Below the pieces are notes generated by a model. The model did no database searches. It was not told the origin of the DNA and saw only the letters and a program-made list of their open reading frames with translations. Shown here in pieces: positions 54,231 to 62,538 of a stretch of DNA of 64,000 nt. Position 1 is the first letter of the stretch, and each line of letters begins with the position of its first letter. The stretch lies in assembly GCA_030825115.1 (NCBI GenBank), contig JAPJQL010000001.1, positions 186,001 to 250,000 of the forward strand, written 5' to 3'. Both the position numbers and the translations under genes were made by a program. The DNA comes from Lachnospiraceae bacterium. Lineage in GTDB: Bacteria; Bacillota; Clostridia; Lachnospirales; Lachnospiraceae.

Positions 54231-54518
54231 AAAAAAAGCCCTCTATGCAGCAGTCTGCATAAAGGGCGAAATCATCGCGGTACCACCTTTTTTATACCGG
54301 CGCCTGACGGCGTGCGGTATCACTCATTGAATCCTTAACGCGGATGATACGTGGACTCCTACTGTCCGCGCGGCGTCTGACAAATGCGCGTAGTTCAAAA
54401 TCCCGGCTCCAAAGCTACCTTCTCCATGCTCTCCCCGGACTGCCTTTCAGCCGGTGGGCTGTCCTCTCTGCTGGGATCGTCGATGGGTACTCCTCTTTTT
54501 CTCTGCCTTTTTATATAT
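54231..54518 (-). ncRNA. T-box riboswitch leader of valS (specifier GUA, Val)
   Basis: The minus-strand leader has the T-box AGGTGGTACCGCG (54288-54276) followed by a 13-bp terminator stem GCCCTTTATGCAG/CTGCATAGAGGGC (54267-54238) and TTTTTTT. Stem I shows AGTA on the 5' side, CCCAT paired with ATGG, AGAGAG and GGAC/GTCC at the distal end, and GAAG-GTA-G on the 3' side, so the specifier codon is GUA at 54418-54416. Uncharged tRNA-Val should promote antitermination. This fills most of the 516-base gap between valS and the MATE gene. Confidence 0.92.
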
Positions 54519-54524
54519 GGGAAT

Positions 54525-54553
54525 ATCATAGTGGTTTCTTTGGGGTTTGTCAA
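54525..54553 (-). promoter_or_regulatory. Promoter of the T-box-valS transcript
   Basis: TTGACA (54553-54548), 17-bp spacer, TATGAT (54530-54525) on the minus strand; near-consensus. Start predicted near 54518. Confidence 0.88.
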
Positions 54554-54606
54554 GTGTAAAATACGGATTACGGTGTTTATGGTATTTGCTTTCTGTCATC
54601 TTCCGC

Positions 54607-54635
54607 TTGACAAATCGCCATGCCGACGATAGCAT
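54607..54635 (+). promoter_or_regulatory. Promoter of the second MATE gene
   Basis: TTGACA (54607-54612), 17-bp spacer, TAGCAT (54630-54635), 39 bases before the start codon. Confidence 0.75.
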
Positions 54636-54674
54636 ACTTAAAGAACTAAATTTTCACATAAGGAGTCAGCCACC

Positions 54675-56003
54675 ATGCAGCAGGACCTCACCCACGGCAG
54701 CGTTACAAAATCCATGTTATTGTTTGCCGGACCGATGATTCTCGGAAATTTGTTACAGCAATTTTATAATGTAGCCGACACGCTGATCGTGGGGCAGTTT
54801 CTCGGAAAAGGAGCGCTGGCGGCGGTCGGCTCCTCTTTCTCATTGATGACGTTCCTCACATCTATCCTTTTAGGCGTCTGCATGGGGAGCGGCGTCGTAT
54901 TTTCAATGCTGTTCGGCGCGCGCAGGGAAGACGACCTGAAAAACAGCATCTTTATCTCATTTGTACTGACCGGCATCATGGCCGTCCTGATCGAAGTCCT
55001 GGTGCTGTATTTCACAAACCCTGTTTTGCGGATGCTGCAGATTCCGGCAAGCATTCTGGAAGAGACCCGTACTTATCTTTGCATTATTTTCTATGGGATT
55101 ATTTTTACATTCCTTTATAACTTTTTTGCATCCCTGCTTCGCTCCATCGGCAACTCGGTGGTTCCGTTAGTATTCCTGGCCGTCTCAACCGTCATGAATA
55201 TCATCCTGGACCTGCTGTTCATCGTCACATTTAAGATGGGCGTGGCAGGCGCTGCATGGGCCACCGTCCTGGCACAGGGGACTTCTGCGCTCTGTATGAT
55301 CTTCTACTGCCTGAAGTCTGTCCCGATCGTCCGGCTGAACCGGAAGCACATGCATTTTACAAGCCGTGCCGTCCGACAGATCACCCAATACTCGCTGCTC
55401 ACCTGTGCCCAGCAGTCCATCATGAACTTTGGCATCCTTCTGGTACAGGGGCTGGTCAACAGCTTTGGCGTCTCCGTCATGGCCGCCTTTGCCGCCGCGG
55501 TAAAGATCGACTCCTTTGCCTATATGCCGGTTCAGGATTTCGGCAATGCATTTTCTACCTTTATCGCGCAAAATCACGGGGCAGGGAAAAAAGAACGGAT
55601 TCGGAAAGGAATCTTTGCGGCAGGCGCTGCCTCCATGCTGTTCTGCGTTTTTATCTCCATCGTGGTATGCCTGTTTGCAAGCCGCCTGATGCTCATCTTC
55701 GTACAGCCGAATGAGACGGAGATCATCGCCATCGGCACCCGGTATCTGCGGATTGAAGGCGCCTGTTATTGCGGAATCGGCTGCCTGTTCCTGCTCTACG
55801 GACTTTACCGCGGCATGGGCCGTCCCGGTATCTCCGTAATCCTCACCGTCATCTCGCTGGGTACCAGGGTCTGTCTCGCATACCTGCTGGCCCCCATCCC
55901 TTCGATCGGCCTTGAAGGCATCTGGTGGGCGATTCCGATTGGCTGGATTTTGGCAGATATCACCGGAATTTTTTATGCAAGGCGGTTCAATCTGCAAAAA
56001 TAA
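54675..56003 (+). CDS. MATE-family efflux transporter
   Basis: A 442-residue membrane pump with about 12 helices in two halves. It begins with the typical MATE N-terminus (LTHGSVTKSMLLFAGPMILG, then LLQQFYNVADTLIVGQFLG) and the second half contains PVQDFGNAFSTFIAQNHGAG near residue 280, equivalent to the first-half GVCMGSGVVFSMLFGA. It exports drugs or metabolites using an ion gradient; substrate unknown. AAGGAG precedes ATG 54675 and it has its own promoter. Its last 31 bases overlap the 3' end of the opposite CarD-like gene. It resembles the NorM/DinF branch and is not a close copy of the first MATE protein. Confidence 0.88.
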   Translation: MQQDLTHGSVTKSMLLFAGPMILGNLLQQFYNVADTLIVGQFLGKGALAAVGSSFSLMTFLTSILLGVCMGSGVVFSMLFGARREDDLKNSIFISFVLTGIMAVLIEVLVLYFTNPVLRMLQIPASILEETRTYLCIIFYGIIFTFLYNFFASLLRSIGNSVVPLVFLAVSTVMNIILDLLFIVTFKMGVAGAAWATVLAQGTSALCMIFYCLKSVPIVRLNRKHMHFTSRAVRQITQYSLLTCAQQSIMNFGILLVQGLVNSFGVSVMAAFAAAVKIDSFAYMPVQDFGNAFSTFIAQNHGAGKKERIRKGIFAAGAASMLFCVFISIVVCLFASRLMLIFVQPNETEIIAIGTRYLRIEGACYCGIGCLFLLYGLYRGMGRPGISVILTVISLGTRVCLAYLLAPIPSIGLEGIWWAIPIGWILADITGIFYARRFNLQK

Positions 56004-56740
56004 TGATAAAACTGTTCTGATCGCTTCTCCAGGTTTGTGCCAACCGTCTTTTTTCGAATCTCCTGCAAGATCATCTTCATTGTACTGTTTTGAAAATACT
56101 TAAAAGTCACGCTGCCCCATGTATTCGGTATGGTTTCCTGCCTGCAGATACTCCAAAATGGCAGCTGGCTTTTTTCCGGCAAGACCAGCAGGTGCTCTTT
56201 GTGAAGCCTTATCTTGCCATCCACGCATTCATTACCCCAGAACGTATCATCTGCCATAGCGGCCCCGACGATCCTTCGCTCCTTTTCACTTTTTCCTGCA
56301 CCGCATTCTGTCAACAAAATGCCGGAATTCGGCTGCAAAACAGAAGGGATTCTGGGTTGTCCTTTACGGATCCCACTCACATAACAGCCGATATCCAGCA
56401 AGTATGTTTTCTCCAGATCACATACTTCTTCCTGCGAAATATCAAATACTGCTTGTGAACGCTGCGGGATCTTCATCGTATAGATACGATTCCTGTACTC
56501 TTTTTCCCTGTTGATCTTTTCCTGTTCTTGTTGTCTGTTTTTCAAATAATTCTCATTCAATTTGTCCAGTTTCTTTTGAATGGAACTGTTTTTCACCGTC
56601 ATGTGATTGGAAAATACGTCCGGAAACAAAAACAGTTTTTGACCTTTCACAAACTGAACCGCGATTTTCGTGTCTGTTAAATCTGTAACAACACCATTCC
56701 CATATTTTTTATGGATTACATCCTGTCCCAAAAGTTCCAT
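55973..56740 (-). CDS. CarD-like N-terminal domain protein of unknown function
   Basis: A 255-residue cytoplasmic protein. Residues about 1-50 (LLGQDVIHKKYGNGVVTDLT) resemble the Tudor-like domain of CarD and Mfd RNA-polymerase-interacting proteins. A charged coiled coil (about 55-90) follows. The rest (about 95-255) is an unrecognised domain with two short Cys-containing segments and WGSVTFKYFQNSTMKMIL. It is two bases or less from the bL25-like stop, in one operon with it. I chose ATG 56740 because GGAG lies 8 bases before it; ATG 56746 overlaps the previous stop and is possible. A link to transcription or translation under stress is only inferred from the domains and neighbour. Confidence 0.6.
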   Translation of the reverse strand: MELLGQDVIHKKYGNGVVTDLTDTKIAVQFVKGQKLFLFPDVFSNHMTVKNSSIQKKLDKLNENYLKNRQQEQEKINREKEYRNRIYTMKIPQRSQAVFDISQEEVCDLEKTYLLDIGCYVSGIRKGQPRIPSVLQPNSGILLTECGAGKSEKERRIVGAAMADDTFWGNECVDGKIRLHKEHLLVLPEKSQLPFWSICRQETIPNTWGSVTFKYFQNSTMKMILQEIRKKTVGTNLEKRSEQFYHYFCRLNRLA

Positions 56741-56745
56741 ATCCA

Positions 56746-57312
56746 TCACTCCGTTTCCGGAACTTCCACATGATGCTTTCTCTCGCTGACCCGAAGCACG
56801 ATTTCTTCTAAATCGACCTGCAATTTGATTTTACCGCTCATAAGTTCCGGAATATCTTTCACAGTCAATATCGTTCCTGTTGTAATACCGTCTAAATCTA
56901 CTGTGACAGTATCGATCATATCTCCCGGTAAAGAAGCGTAGGGAATTTCTAACAGCATCTTCTCAAGCTGTCCTGAAATTTTATCATCGTTGGCTAAAAG
57001 AATATGGATAACACTATTTACTTTTTCATCGGCAGTCAACGCCTGAAAACTGATATGCTGAATTTCGCCTTTCAGTGCATCGATTTCCTTTTCCTTGATC
57101 TGCACCAGAATTTTCTCGCCTTCTACATCCAGCATCACTTTGCTTCCTTCCCGTTTCTGGCGGATCAGTCTGCGTGCATCGCTTTCTTTTAACTGAATTA
57201 CAATTGTCTCTGGCAGGGACTTTCCGAATACATTTGCCGGAATGAATCCCAGGCGTCTCAATTGTTTTGCCTTTACGCCCACATTTCTTTTCTGAACACA
57301 AATTGTCTCCAT
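56746..57312 (-). CDS. bL25/Ctc-like ribosomal or stress protein
   Basis: A 188-residue protein of the bL25/Ctc (TL5) type. The N-terminal 5S-rRNA-binding barrel has KAKQLRRLGFIPANVFGKSL near residues 14-33 and continues to about 95 (ILVQIKEKEIDALKGEIQHI). The C-terminal beta domain follows (LGDMIDTVTVDLDGIT-like region near 133). The N-terminus lacks some residues that contact 5S rRNA in standard bL25, so it may be a second, stress-type copy. AGGAGGG precedes the ATG. A promoter, a six-codon leader ORF and a terminator lie upstream, so it is probably regulated by attenuation. It shares an operon with the CarD-like gene. Confidence 0.75.
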   Translation of the reverse strand: METICVQKRNVGVKAKQLRRLGFIPANVFGKSLPETIVIQLKESDARRLIRQKREGSKVMLDVEGEKILVQIKEKEIDALKGEIQHISFQALTADEKVNSVIHILLANDDKISGQLEKMLLEIPYASLPGDMIDTVTVDLDGITTGTILTVKDIPELMSGKIKLQVDLEEIVLRVSERKHHVEVPETE

Positions 57313-57369
57313 TGCTGTTCCCTCCTAAAAATAAGATTTTAAAAATCTGAAAATTATGAAACTATAACA

Positions 57370-57424
57370 AAAAGAAGGACTTTTTCATATAGCACCCAAA
57401 AGTGTAATATCAAAAGCCCTTCTT
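57370..57424 (-). terminator. Leader terminator upstream of the bL25-like gene
   Basis: On the minus strand AAGAAGGGCTTTT (57424-57412) and AAAAGTCCTTCTT (57384-57372) form a 13-bp stem with one G-U pair, followed by TTT. It lies between a promoter and the gene, so readthrough is needed for expression from that promoter. Confidence 0.75.
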
Positions 57425-57441
57425 CAATAGACGGTTCTTTT

Positions 57442-57462
57442 CTATATTGTTATTGTCATCAT
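57442..57462 (-). CDS. Putative six-residue leader peptide (MMTITI)
   Basis: ATG ATG ACA ATA ACA ATA TAG, preceded by AGGAAAATT, within the leader transcript and ending 17 bases before the terminator stem. Size and position fit a regulatory leader ORF whose ribosome could affect terminator folding. There is no experimental support, and chance cannot be excluded. Confidence 0.4.
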   Translation of the reverse strand: MMTITI

Positions 57463-57483
57463 AATTTTCCTATTTCTTTTAGC

Positions 57484-57512
57484 ATCATAGCATATTATGT
57501 GTAAAAAAGCAA
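57484..57512 (-). promoter_or_regulatory. Promoter of the bL25-like leader transcript
   Basis: TTGCTT (57512-57507), 17-bp spacer, TATGAT (57489-57484) on the minus strand, just after the mutarotase gene. Start predicted near 57477, giving a leader of about 165 nt. Confidence 0.6.
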
Positions 57513-57549
57513 GTACATAAAGAATTATCTGTAAATTCTGCCGCCTGGT

Positions 57550-57864
57550 CTAATCCAAGTGAAACACCGGCGCCAGATCCACACATACAGGGCTGTTGTC
57601 CGCATTCGTCTCCATAATATCTGCCATATAATCCCACCATTTGCGGTTGATCGGAGTATCTGCCGACAGCGCCCACCTCGCCTCATCTTCCACCTCCAGA
57701 TATCCGTAGAGGATATTGGTATCCTTATCAAGATAGATGGAATAATTATGTCCGCCGTATTCATGAATCATGTCTTTCATCTCCTGCCACAGCAGATTGT
57801 GGCGGCGCTCATACTCCTCTGCCATTCCCGGATTCAGGAACATTTTAAATCCTTTTCTAACCAT
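57550..57864 (-). CDS. rhaM: L-rhamnose mutarotase
   Basis: A 104-residue enzyme that interconverts alpha and beta anomers of L-rhamnose, matching RhaM/RhaU in length (104 residues in E. coli). The N-terminus KGFKMFLNPGMAEEYERRHN, the central YSIYLDKDTNILYGYLEV and the WWDYMADIMETN end are typical. ATG 57864 has AGGTGG 8 bases upstream; a GTG four codons earlier is weaker. It supports rhamnose metabolism, which fits the rhamnogalacturonan-type hydrolase nearby. Divergent from an AraC regulator. Confidence 0.9.
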   Translation of the reverse strand: MVRKGFKMFLNPGMAEEYERRHNLLWQEMKDMIHEYGGHNYSIYLDKDTNILYGYLEVEDEARWALSADTPINRKWWDYMADIMETNADNSPVCVDLAPVFHLD

Positions 57865-58015
57865 ATGTCTTTCCACCTTTCACTTACCTGATAGCTTCAT
57901 TATAGCAAGGGGCGGGCAGGATTTTACCAACGATATTTGCTAATTTTCGGGACTTTATTTGCAGCCATATCTGTGATATGATGAGAACAGACAACCAGTA
58001 CAGGGAGGAACATGG

Positions 58016-58996
58016 ATGAATCAGGAATTGCTTAACTATCTCAGCCCGATCACAGAGGAGGAACAGGCTGTCCTGGACGGCAGGGATCAGGTACAAAAAG
58101 ACCTCTATACCGACCAGAGAAGCTTTGTCATCGACAGCCATAAGATGCTGGAACAGGGACAGCTTATGGATGTGCGTCCCCACACCCGGTTTATCCATTT
58201 TCCGAAGCACCGGCACAATTATGTGGAGATCATCTATATGTGTCAGGGGACTACCACCCATATCATCAATGATAAGGACACGATCACGCTGAAAACAGGA
58301 GAACTCCTGTTCCTGAACCAGAACGTGACACAGGAGATTCTGCCTGCCGGAAGAGATGATATTGCCGTCAATTTTATCGTATTACCGGAATTCTTTCACC
58401 GCGCCTTTACGATGCTCGACGATGAAAACGTACTGCGGGAATTTTTGATCACGACCCTGCAGCAGAAAAAATCCCCGGTCAGTTATCTCCATTTTCAGGT
58501 CAGGGATGTGCTTCCCGTACAGAATCTGATGGAAAATCTGATCTGGTCTGTCGTCACAAAGGAAAGCAATGCCCGGAGCACCCGCCAGATCACCATGGGG
58601 CTTTTATTTTTAAACCTGCTGAATTACACCGACCGTATGAACCAGAATAACCCGGATCTCTACCACCAGAATATTGCGGTCGCTGCCATGCGGTATATTG
58701 AAAACCATTATCAAACCGCCTCCCTGGAGGAATTTTCCTCCACCGTCAATCTTCCATCCTATCAGGTCAGCCGCCTGGTAAGCAGGCATACCGGACATTC
58801 TTTTAAAGATCTGCTGCAAAAACAGCGGCTGAATCAGGCTGCTTATCTGCTGATCCATACGAAGATGCCGATGGAGTCCATCATCGCTTCGATTGGATAC
58901 AATAACAGCAGCTATTTTTATAACCTGTTTAAGAAGGAGTATGGGATGACGCCGAAGGAGTATCGGAATGCTGTTGTAAATTCAAGAGCGCTGTGA
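58016..58996 (+). CDS. AraC-family transcriptional regulator with cupin sensor
   Basis: A 326-residue regulator. The N-terminal cupin-like domain (about residues 55-150) has FPKHRHNYVEIIYMCQGTTT and LKTGELLFLNQNV, fitting sugar sensing. The C-terminal double helix-turn-helix (about 225-320) has STVNLPSYQVSRLVSRHTG and IASIGYNNSSYFYNLFKKEY. The ATG follows GGGAGGAAC. It is divergent from rhaM and upstream of a terminator, so the mutarotase and pectin-degradation genes are its likely targets. The inducer is probably a rhamnose- or uronate-containing sugar, inferred only. Confidence 0.88.
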   Translation: MNQELLNYLSPITEEEQAVLDGRDQVQKDLYTDQRSFVIDSHKMLEQGQLMDVRPHTRFIHFPKHRHNYVEIIYMCQGTTTHIINDKDTITLKTGELLFLNQNVTQEILPAGRDDIAVNFIVLPEFFHRAFTMLDDENVLREFLITTLQQKKSPVSYLHFQVRDVLPVQNLMENLIWSVVTKESNARSTRQITMGLLFLNLLNYTDRMNQNNPDLYHQNIAVAAMRYIENHYQTASLEEFSSTVNLPSYQVSRLVSRHTGHSFKDLLQKQRLNQAAYLLIHTKMPMESIIASIGYNNSSYFYNLFKKEYGMTPKEYRNAVVNSRAL

Positions 58997-59005
58997 TAAA
59001 CCCCA

Positions 59006-59048
59006 AAACGGCAGTATGCCGCTCAGAGACTGAGCCATACTGCCGTTT
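59006..59048. terminator. Bidirectional terminator between AraC and GH105 genes
   Basis: Perfect 13-bp arms AAACGGCAGTATG (59006-59018) and CATACTGCCGTTT (59036-59048) in the gap between convergent genes. Confidence 0.85.
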
Positions 59049-59074
59049 CATAGTCCTTTTTCATTTATCTGATC

Positions 59075-60217
59075 TTACTTCCCAACATACTCAAGCGCCT
59101 TCACCAGCGCCAGGATCGTCAGCGACTGCCCATACGCCATCGGAGCGATCAGGATATTCTTATAATGCTCTGCATCATACCCCATTCCAGTTCCGCCGGA
59201 CACATTCAGCACAGTTCCATCCGGCGCTACGTTATCCATGATTGCGCGTATCCCCCGGTATACACAGTCCAGATAATCATCACTCAAGATGCCCATCTGA
59301 ATCCCTTTCAAGATGCCTGCCACAATTGCCGCCGATCCGGAGACCTCTTCGTAGCTGTCCGGGTCATCCAAAACCGTATGCCACAGCCCGCTTTCACTCT
59401 GCAGGTTCTTTAACGCCTTCACCTGTGCTTTGTAGGTATCGATGATGTACTCCTTCACACCGGCATTCATCGTTCCGCCGAACATATCTACATATTCCAG
59501 GATTCCTGCCGTAAACCAGCTGTTCCCTCTGCACCAGAAAATGCCGCCAAAGTTATTGCGTCCGTTAAACGTCCAGCCATGATAGAACAGCCCGGTCTTT
59601 TTATCATACAGATATTTGATATGGATCAGCACCTGGTGGATGGACTCATCAATCCAGTCCTGACGGTTATATTTCTGCCCCATCCGGTTTAAAAATAATA
59701 CGGTCATGAACAACGTATCGATCCACATCTCATTCTCGTTGAGCCGCACGCCCAGCCGGTCGCCGTTGGCGCTGGTCACATGCTGGAATCCCCTCTCCTC
59801 GGTCCTGGGAAGACAGTTCATCAGCCAGTTCGCCCAGTCCAGACAAAGGTTCTCAAATTCCTCGTCATGGTAATAGTCATTTAAGTCCACCAGCGTAAGA
59901 AGCGGCGTAGTGGTGTTGATGTTGCGGGAACCCAGCCCCTGCGCCAGATTGTCTTTAAACCAGGTATGTAAAAAGTCCTTATACTCGCTCCGTCCCAGAC
60001 ATTTCATCACCTTCATAAGCCCATACAGGCCAACCCCCTGGGGCCAGTCCCATTCTTTGATGCCAAAGTCCCGCTTAAAATAACCGATAGCCTCGCCGCC
60101 GCCCTCTTCCAGTTCCTGCTCATTCTCAGGTCCTTCCAGGTTCAGCAATTTATCGATTACCAAATCCAGTTTTTCAATCATTTCCGTTCTGCTGCATTTG
60201 CTTTTATCCAATTTCAT
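59075..60217 (-). CDS. Glycoside hydrolase family 105/88-type unsaturated uronyl hydrolase
   Basis: A 380-residue alpha/alpha-barrel hydrolase of the YteR type that removes the unsaturated uronic acid from fragments left by pectate/rhamnogalacturonan lyases. Barrel motifs include EWDWPQGVGLYGLMKVMKCL near residue 55, ENEMWIDTLFMTVLFLNRMG near 155 and FWCRGNSWFTAGILEYVDMF near 215. No signal peptide is present, so it acts inside the cell on imported oligosaccharides. ATG 60217 follows AGGAG by 7 bases. Divergent from an AraC gene, next to TRAP transporter genes. Final product use is expected through uronate and rhamnose pathways elsewhere. Confidence 0.87.
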   Translation of the reverse strand: MKLDKSKCSRTEMIEKLDLVIDKLLNLEGPENEQELEEGGGEAIGYFKRDFGIKEWDWPQGVGLYGLMKVMKCLGRSEYKDFLHTWFKDNLAQGLGSRNINTTTPLLTLVDLNDYYHDEEFENLCLDWANWLMNCLPRTEERGFQHVTSANGDRLGVRLNENEMWIDTLFMTVLFLNRMGQKYNRQDWIDESIHQVLIHIKYLYDKKTGLFYHGWTFNGRNNFGGIFWCRGNSWFTAGILEYVDMFGGTMNAGVKEYIIDTYKAQVKALKNLQSESGLWHTVLDDPDSYEEVSGSAAIVAGILKGIQMGILSDDYLDCVYRGIRAIMDNVAPDGTVLNVSGGTGMGYDAEHYKNILIAPMAYGQSLTILALVKALEYVGK

Positions 60218-60302
60218 CCTTTTTCTCCTGACAAATTTCATAGATTTTCCTCTCTTCATCGGATATAATAGAGCTACCACAGATGAAGGAAAGGAACATT
60301 AT

Positions 60303-61187
60303 ATGGAAGCTGTAATTTATTATGCCGAAACCGATGGTGTCTCCCTGGAGCGGATGGTCCGCAAGGGGAATTTTAATATGCGCGTGAAACATTTTCATAA
60401 TCAGTATGAGATATTCTATCTGATTGAAGGAGAGCGCCAGTTCTTTTTTGATAACCGCTCCTACCTCATCAAAGGAGGAAGCCTGATTCTGGTGGACGAG
60501 AACGTCATCCACATGACCAAGGACAACTCCGTACCGGAATTCGGCCATGACCGCATCATCCTCTACATCGATAAACGCAAGATGCAGGAACTGGACAGCA
60601 AATTTCCTCATCTAAACCTGGTGGATTTTTTTCACAAACATTATGGTGTATTTCATCTCAACCAGGACCAGCAGACGGAATTCATCAATTTCTACCGAAA
60701 GCTTATGGAAGAATTTGACTGTAAAAAACGCAGCTACAAGGCCATCATCGATATGGAGATCATCCTGTATTTTATCCGCTTCATGCGGGAAAACCACACG
60801 ATCGCCCAGGATGAAACTGCCGAATCAGACAATCCCAAATACCGCCATGTCTACGAGGTCGCTGATTATATCTCAAGGCATTACACCCAGTCCATCACAC
60901 TGGACTCTCTTGCCACCCAGTTCTTTATCAGCAAGTACTACCTGTGCCGGGCGTTTAAAGAAGTTACCGGCTACAGCGTAAATGAATATGTCAATATCCA
61001 CCGCATCCAGAATGCCAAACGGCTGCTGGAGGAAACAGAGCTGAGCATCGCACAGATCGCCTCCGAGATGGGTTATGAGAGCACCACCTACTTTGAAAAG
61101 GTCTTCAAATCCTTCATGACCGTACCGCCGCTCCGCTACCGCAAAACCCTGAATACCGTCACATATACCAATAAGCCTACAACCTGA
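60303..61187 (+). CDS. AraC-family transcriptional regulator with cupin sensor
   Basis: A 294-residue regulator with a cupin-like sensor (VKHFHNQYEIFYLIEGERQF near residue 22; GGSLILVDENVIHM near 58) and a C-terminal double helix-turn-helix (about residues 185-285: LATQFFISKYYLCRAFKEVT and IASEMGYESTTYFEKVFKSF). The ATG at 60303 follows AAAGGAAC. A TATAAT at 60264-60269 with a poor -35 suggests an activator-dependent promoter. It lies between the GH105 gene (divergent) and the TRAP genes (convergent), so both are plausible targets. Confidence 0.88.
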   Translation: MEAVIYYAETDGVSLERMVRKGNFNMRVKHFHNQYEIFYLIEGERQFFFDNRSYLIKGGSLILVDENVIHMTKDNSVPEFGHDRIILYIDKRKMQELDSKFPHLNLVDFFHKHYGVFHLNQDQQTEFINFYRKLMEEFDCKKRSYKAIIDMEIILYFIRFMRENHTIAQDETAESDNPKYRHVYEVADYISRHYTQSITLDSLATQFFISKYYLCRAFKEVTGYSVNEYVNIHRIQNAKRLLEETELSIAQIASEMGYESTTYFEKVFKSFMTVPPLRYRKTLNTVTYTNKPTT

Positions 61188-61188
61188 C

Positions 61189-61222
61189 CCGGTTCTGCGA
61201 GATCTCGCAGAACCGGTATTTT
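61189..61222. terminator. Terminator formed by a perfect 28-base palindrome
   Basis: The arms CCGGTTCTGCGAGA and TCTCGCAGAACCGG (61189-61216) form a 14-bp self-complementary palindrome with no loop, so at RNA level a hairpin with a small loop is expected, followed by TATTTT. It separates the AraC and TRAP genes. Confidence 0.75.
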
Positions 61223-61232
61223 GATCTGTCCT

Positions 61233-62537
61233 TTACAATAATCCGAGCACGGACGGCAGCCACATGCTGAGCCCCGGAATATAAGTGATCAGCAAAAGCC
61301 CTGCAAATATCGCCGCAAAGAACGGCCAGATCCGGCTGACCACATCTTCCACCTCCAGCTTCGCCACGCTGCATCCGATGAACAGCACGCTTCCGACCGG
61401 AGGCGTAATAGTCCCAACCGACAGGTTCATGACCATCATAACGCCAAACTGGATTGGAGACATGCCAATCGCTTTCACCACCGGAAGAAAGATTGGTGTA
61501 AAAATGAGCAGTGCAGGCGCCATGTCCATAAATGTACCTACGATCAGAAGGAATACGTTCAGCACCAGCAGGATAATGATCGGGTTATCCGAAATACCCA
61601 GGATCAGGTTGCTGATCACCGTTGGCAGCCCCGTAAAGGAAAGAACAAAAGACAATACCGATGATGCGCCGATGATCAGCATGACGATCGTCGTCATCAC
61701 TCCTGCTTCCTTCAAAATGTCCGGAATTTCGGACAGTTTGATCGTCTTATATACAAAAACCGATAAAATAAACGCATAGGCAACCGCCACGCCGGAAGCC
61801 TCGGTCGGCGTAAAGTAACCGGATAAGATACCACCGATGATGATCACGATCAGAAACAGGCTTGGAATCGCATCCCAAATAGTTTTCAAGATCACATTGC
61901 CCGTCAGCTTTTCCGTGTGGTAGATATAATGATGTTTTTTTCCGTACAGAAATGCAATCACCATACAAAGACCTGCCCACAGAAGCCCCGGAATCCATCC
62001 TGCCATGAAAAGCGCCGCTACAGAAGTGCCGCCGCTCGCTGCGGAGTACACGATAAATGCAGTCGTCGGAGGAATCAGCTGCCCCACCGGAGCAGTCGCT
62101 ACATTGACCGCCGCCGCAAAGCCAGGGTCATAGCCTGCTTCCTTTTCAAGCGGGTCTAAGACTCCGCCCATCGCGGTAGCAGCCGCTACGCCGGAACCGG
62201 AGATGGAGCCGAACATCGCATTGCCCGCAATGTTGGTCAGCGCCAGTGCACCCGGTACTTTTCCAAGGACCAGCATGGCAAGATTGATCAGCCGTTTCGC
62301 AATTCCGCCGTTGCTCATCAAAAGCCCTGCAAGTACGAAAAACGGAACTGCTAAAAGGGTGAAACTGTCCATTCCTGTCACAATCTTCTGCGCCGAAACA
62401 AACATGCCAAACTGCGGTGTCAAAAATGCCACGATCGTAATAAGGGCCGAAGCGATAATACTGTAAGAAACCGGAACGCTGTATGCCAGCATCAGAAAGA
62501 ATACGAGCACCAGCATGATCGCTGCCTGAAGTTCCAT
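61233..62537 (-). CDS. TRAP transporter large permease (DctM type)
   Basis: A 434-residue membrane protein with about 12 helices, the sodium-coupled transport subunit of a TRAP system. It has the family motifs VPFFVLAGLLMSNGGIAKRL near residue 64, ATAMGGVLDPLEKEAGY near 138 and NLSVGTITPPVGSVLFIGCS near 370. One base separates it from the small-permease gene, so the two are coupled. With the binding protein and small permease it imports organic anions, likely uronates given the GH105 gene next to it. Confidence 0.95.
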   Translation of the reverse strand: MELQAAIMLVLVFFLMLAYSVPVSYSIIASALITIVAFLTPQFGMFVSAQKIVTGMDSFTLLAVPFFVLAGLLMSNGGIAKRLINLAMLVLGKVPGALALTNIAGNAMFGSISGSGVAAATAMGGVLDPLEKEAGYDPGFAAAVNVATAPVGQLIPPTTAFIVYSAASGGTSVAALFMAGWIPGLLWAGLCMVIAFLYGKKHHYIYHTEKLTGNVILKTIWDAIPSLFLIVIIIGGILSGYFTPTEASGVAVAYAFILSVFVYKTIKLSEIPDILKEAGVMTTIVMLIIGASSVLSFVLSFTGLPTVISNLILGISDNPIIILLVLNVFLLIVGTFMDMAPALLIFTPIFLPVVKAIGMSPIQFGVMMVMNLSVGTITPPVGSVLFIGCSVAKLEVEDVVSRIWPFFAAIFAGLLLITYIPGLSMWLPSVLGLL

Positions 62538-62538
62538 C

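Noticed and set aside
54387..54395. GAACTAC in the valS leader as a Tyr specifier
   Set aside because: In the folded stem I the internal loop contains GAAGGTAG, which gives a Val codon as expected for valS; GAACTAC lies outside it.
61189..61216. Perfect 28-base palindrome as a regulator binding site
   Set aside because: It lies between the stop codons of convergent genes and is followed by a T-rich stretch, so a terminator is more likely than an operator.
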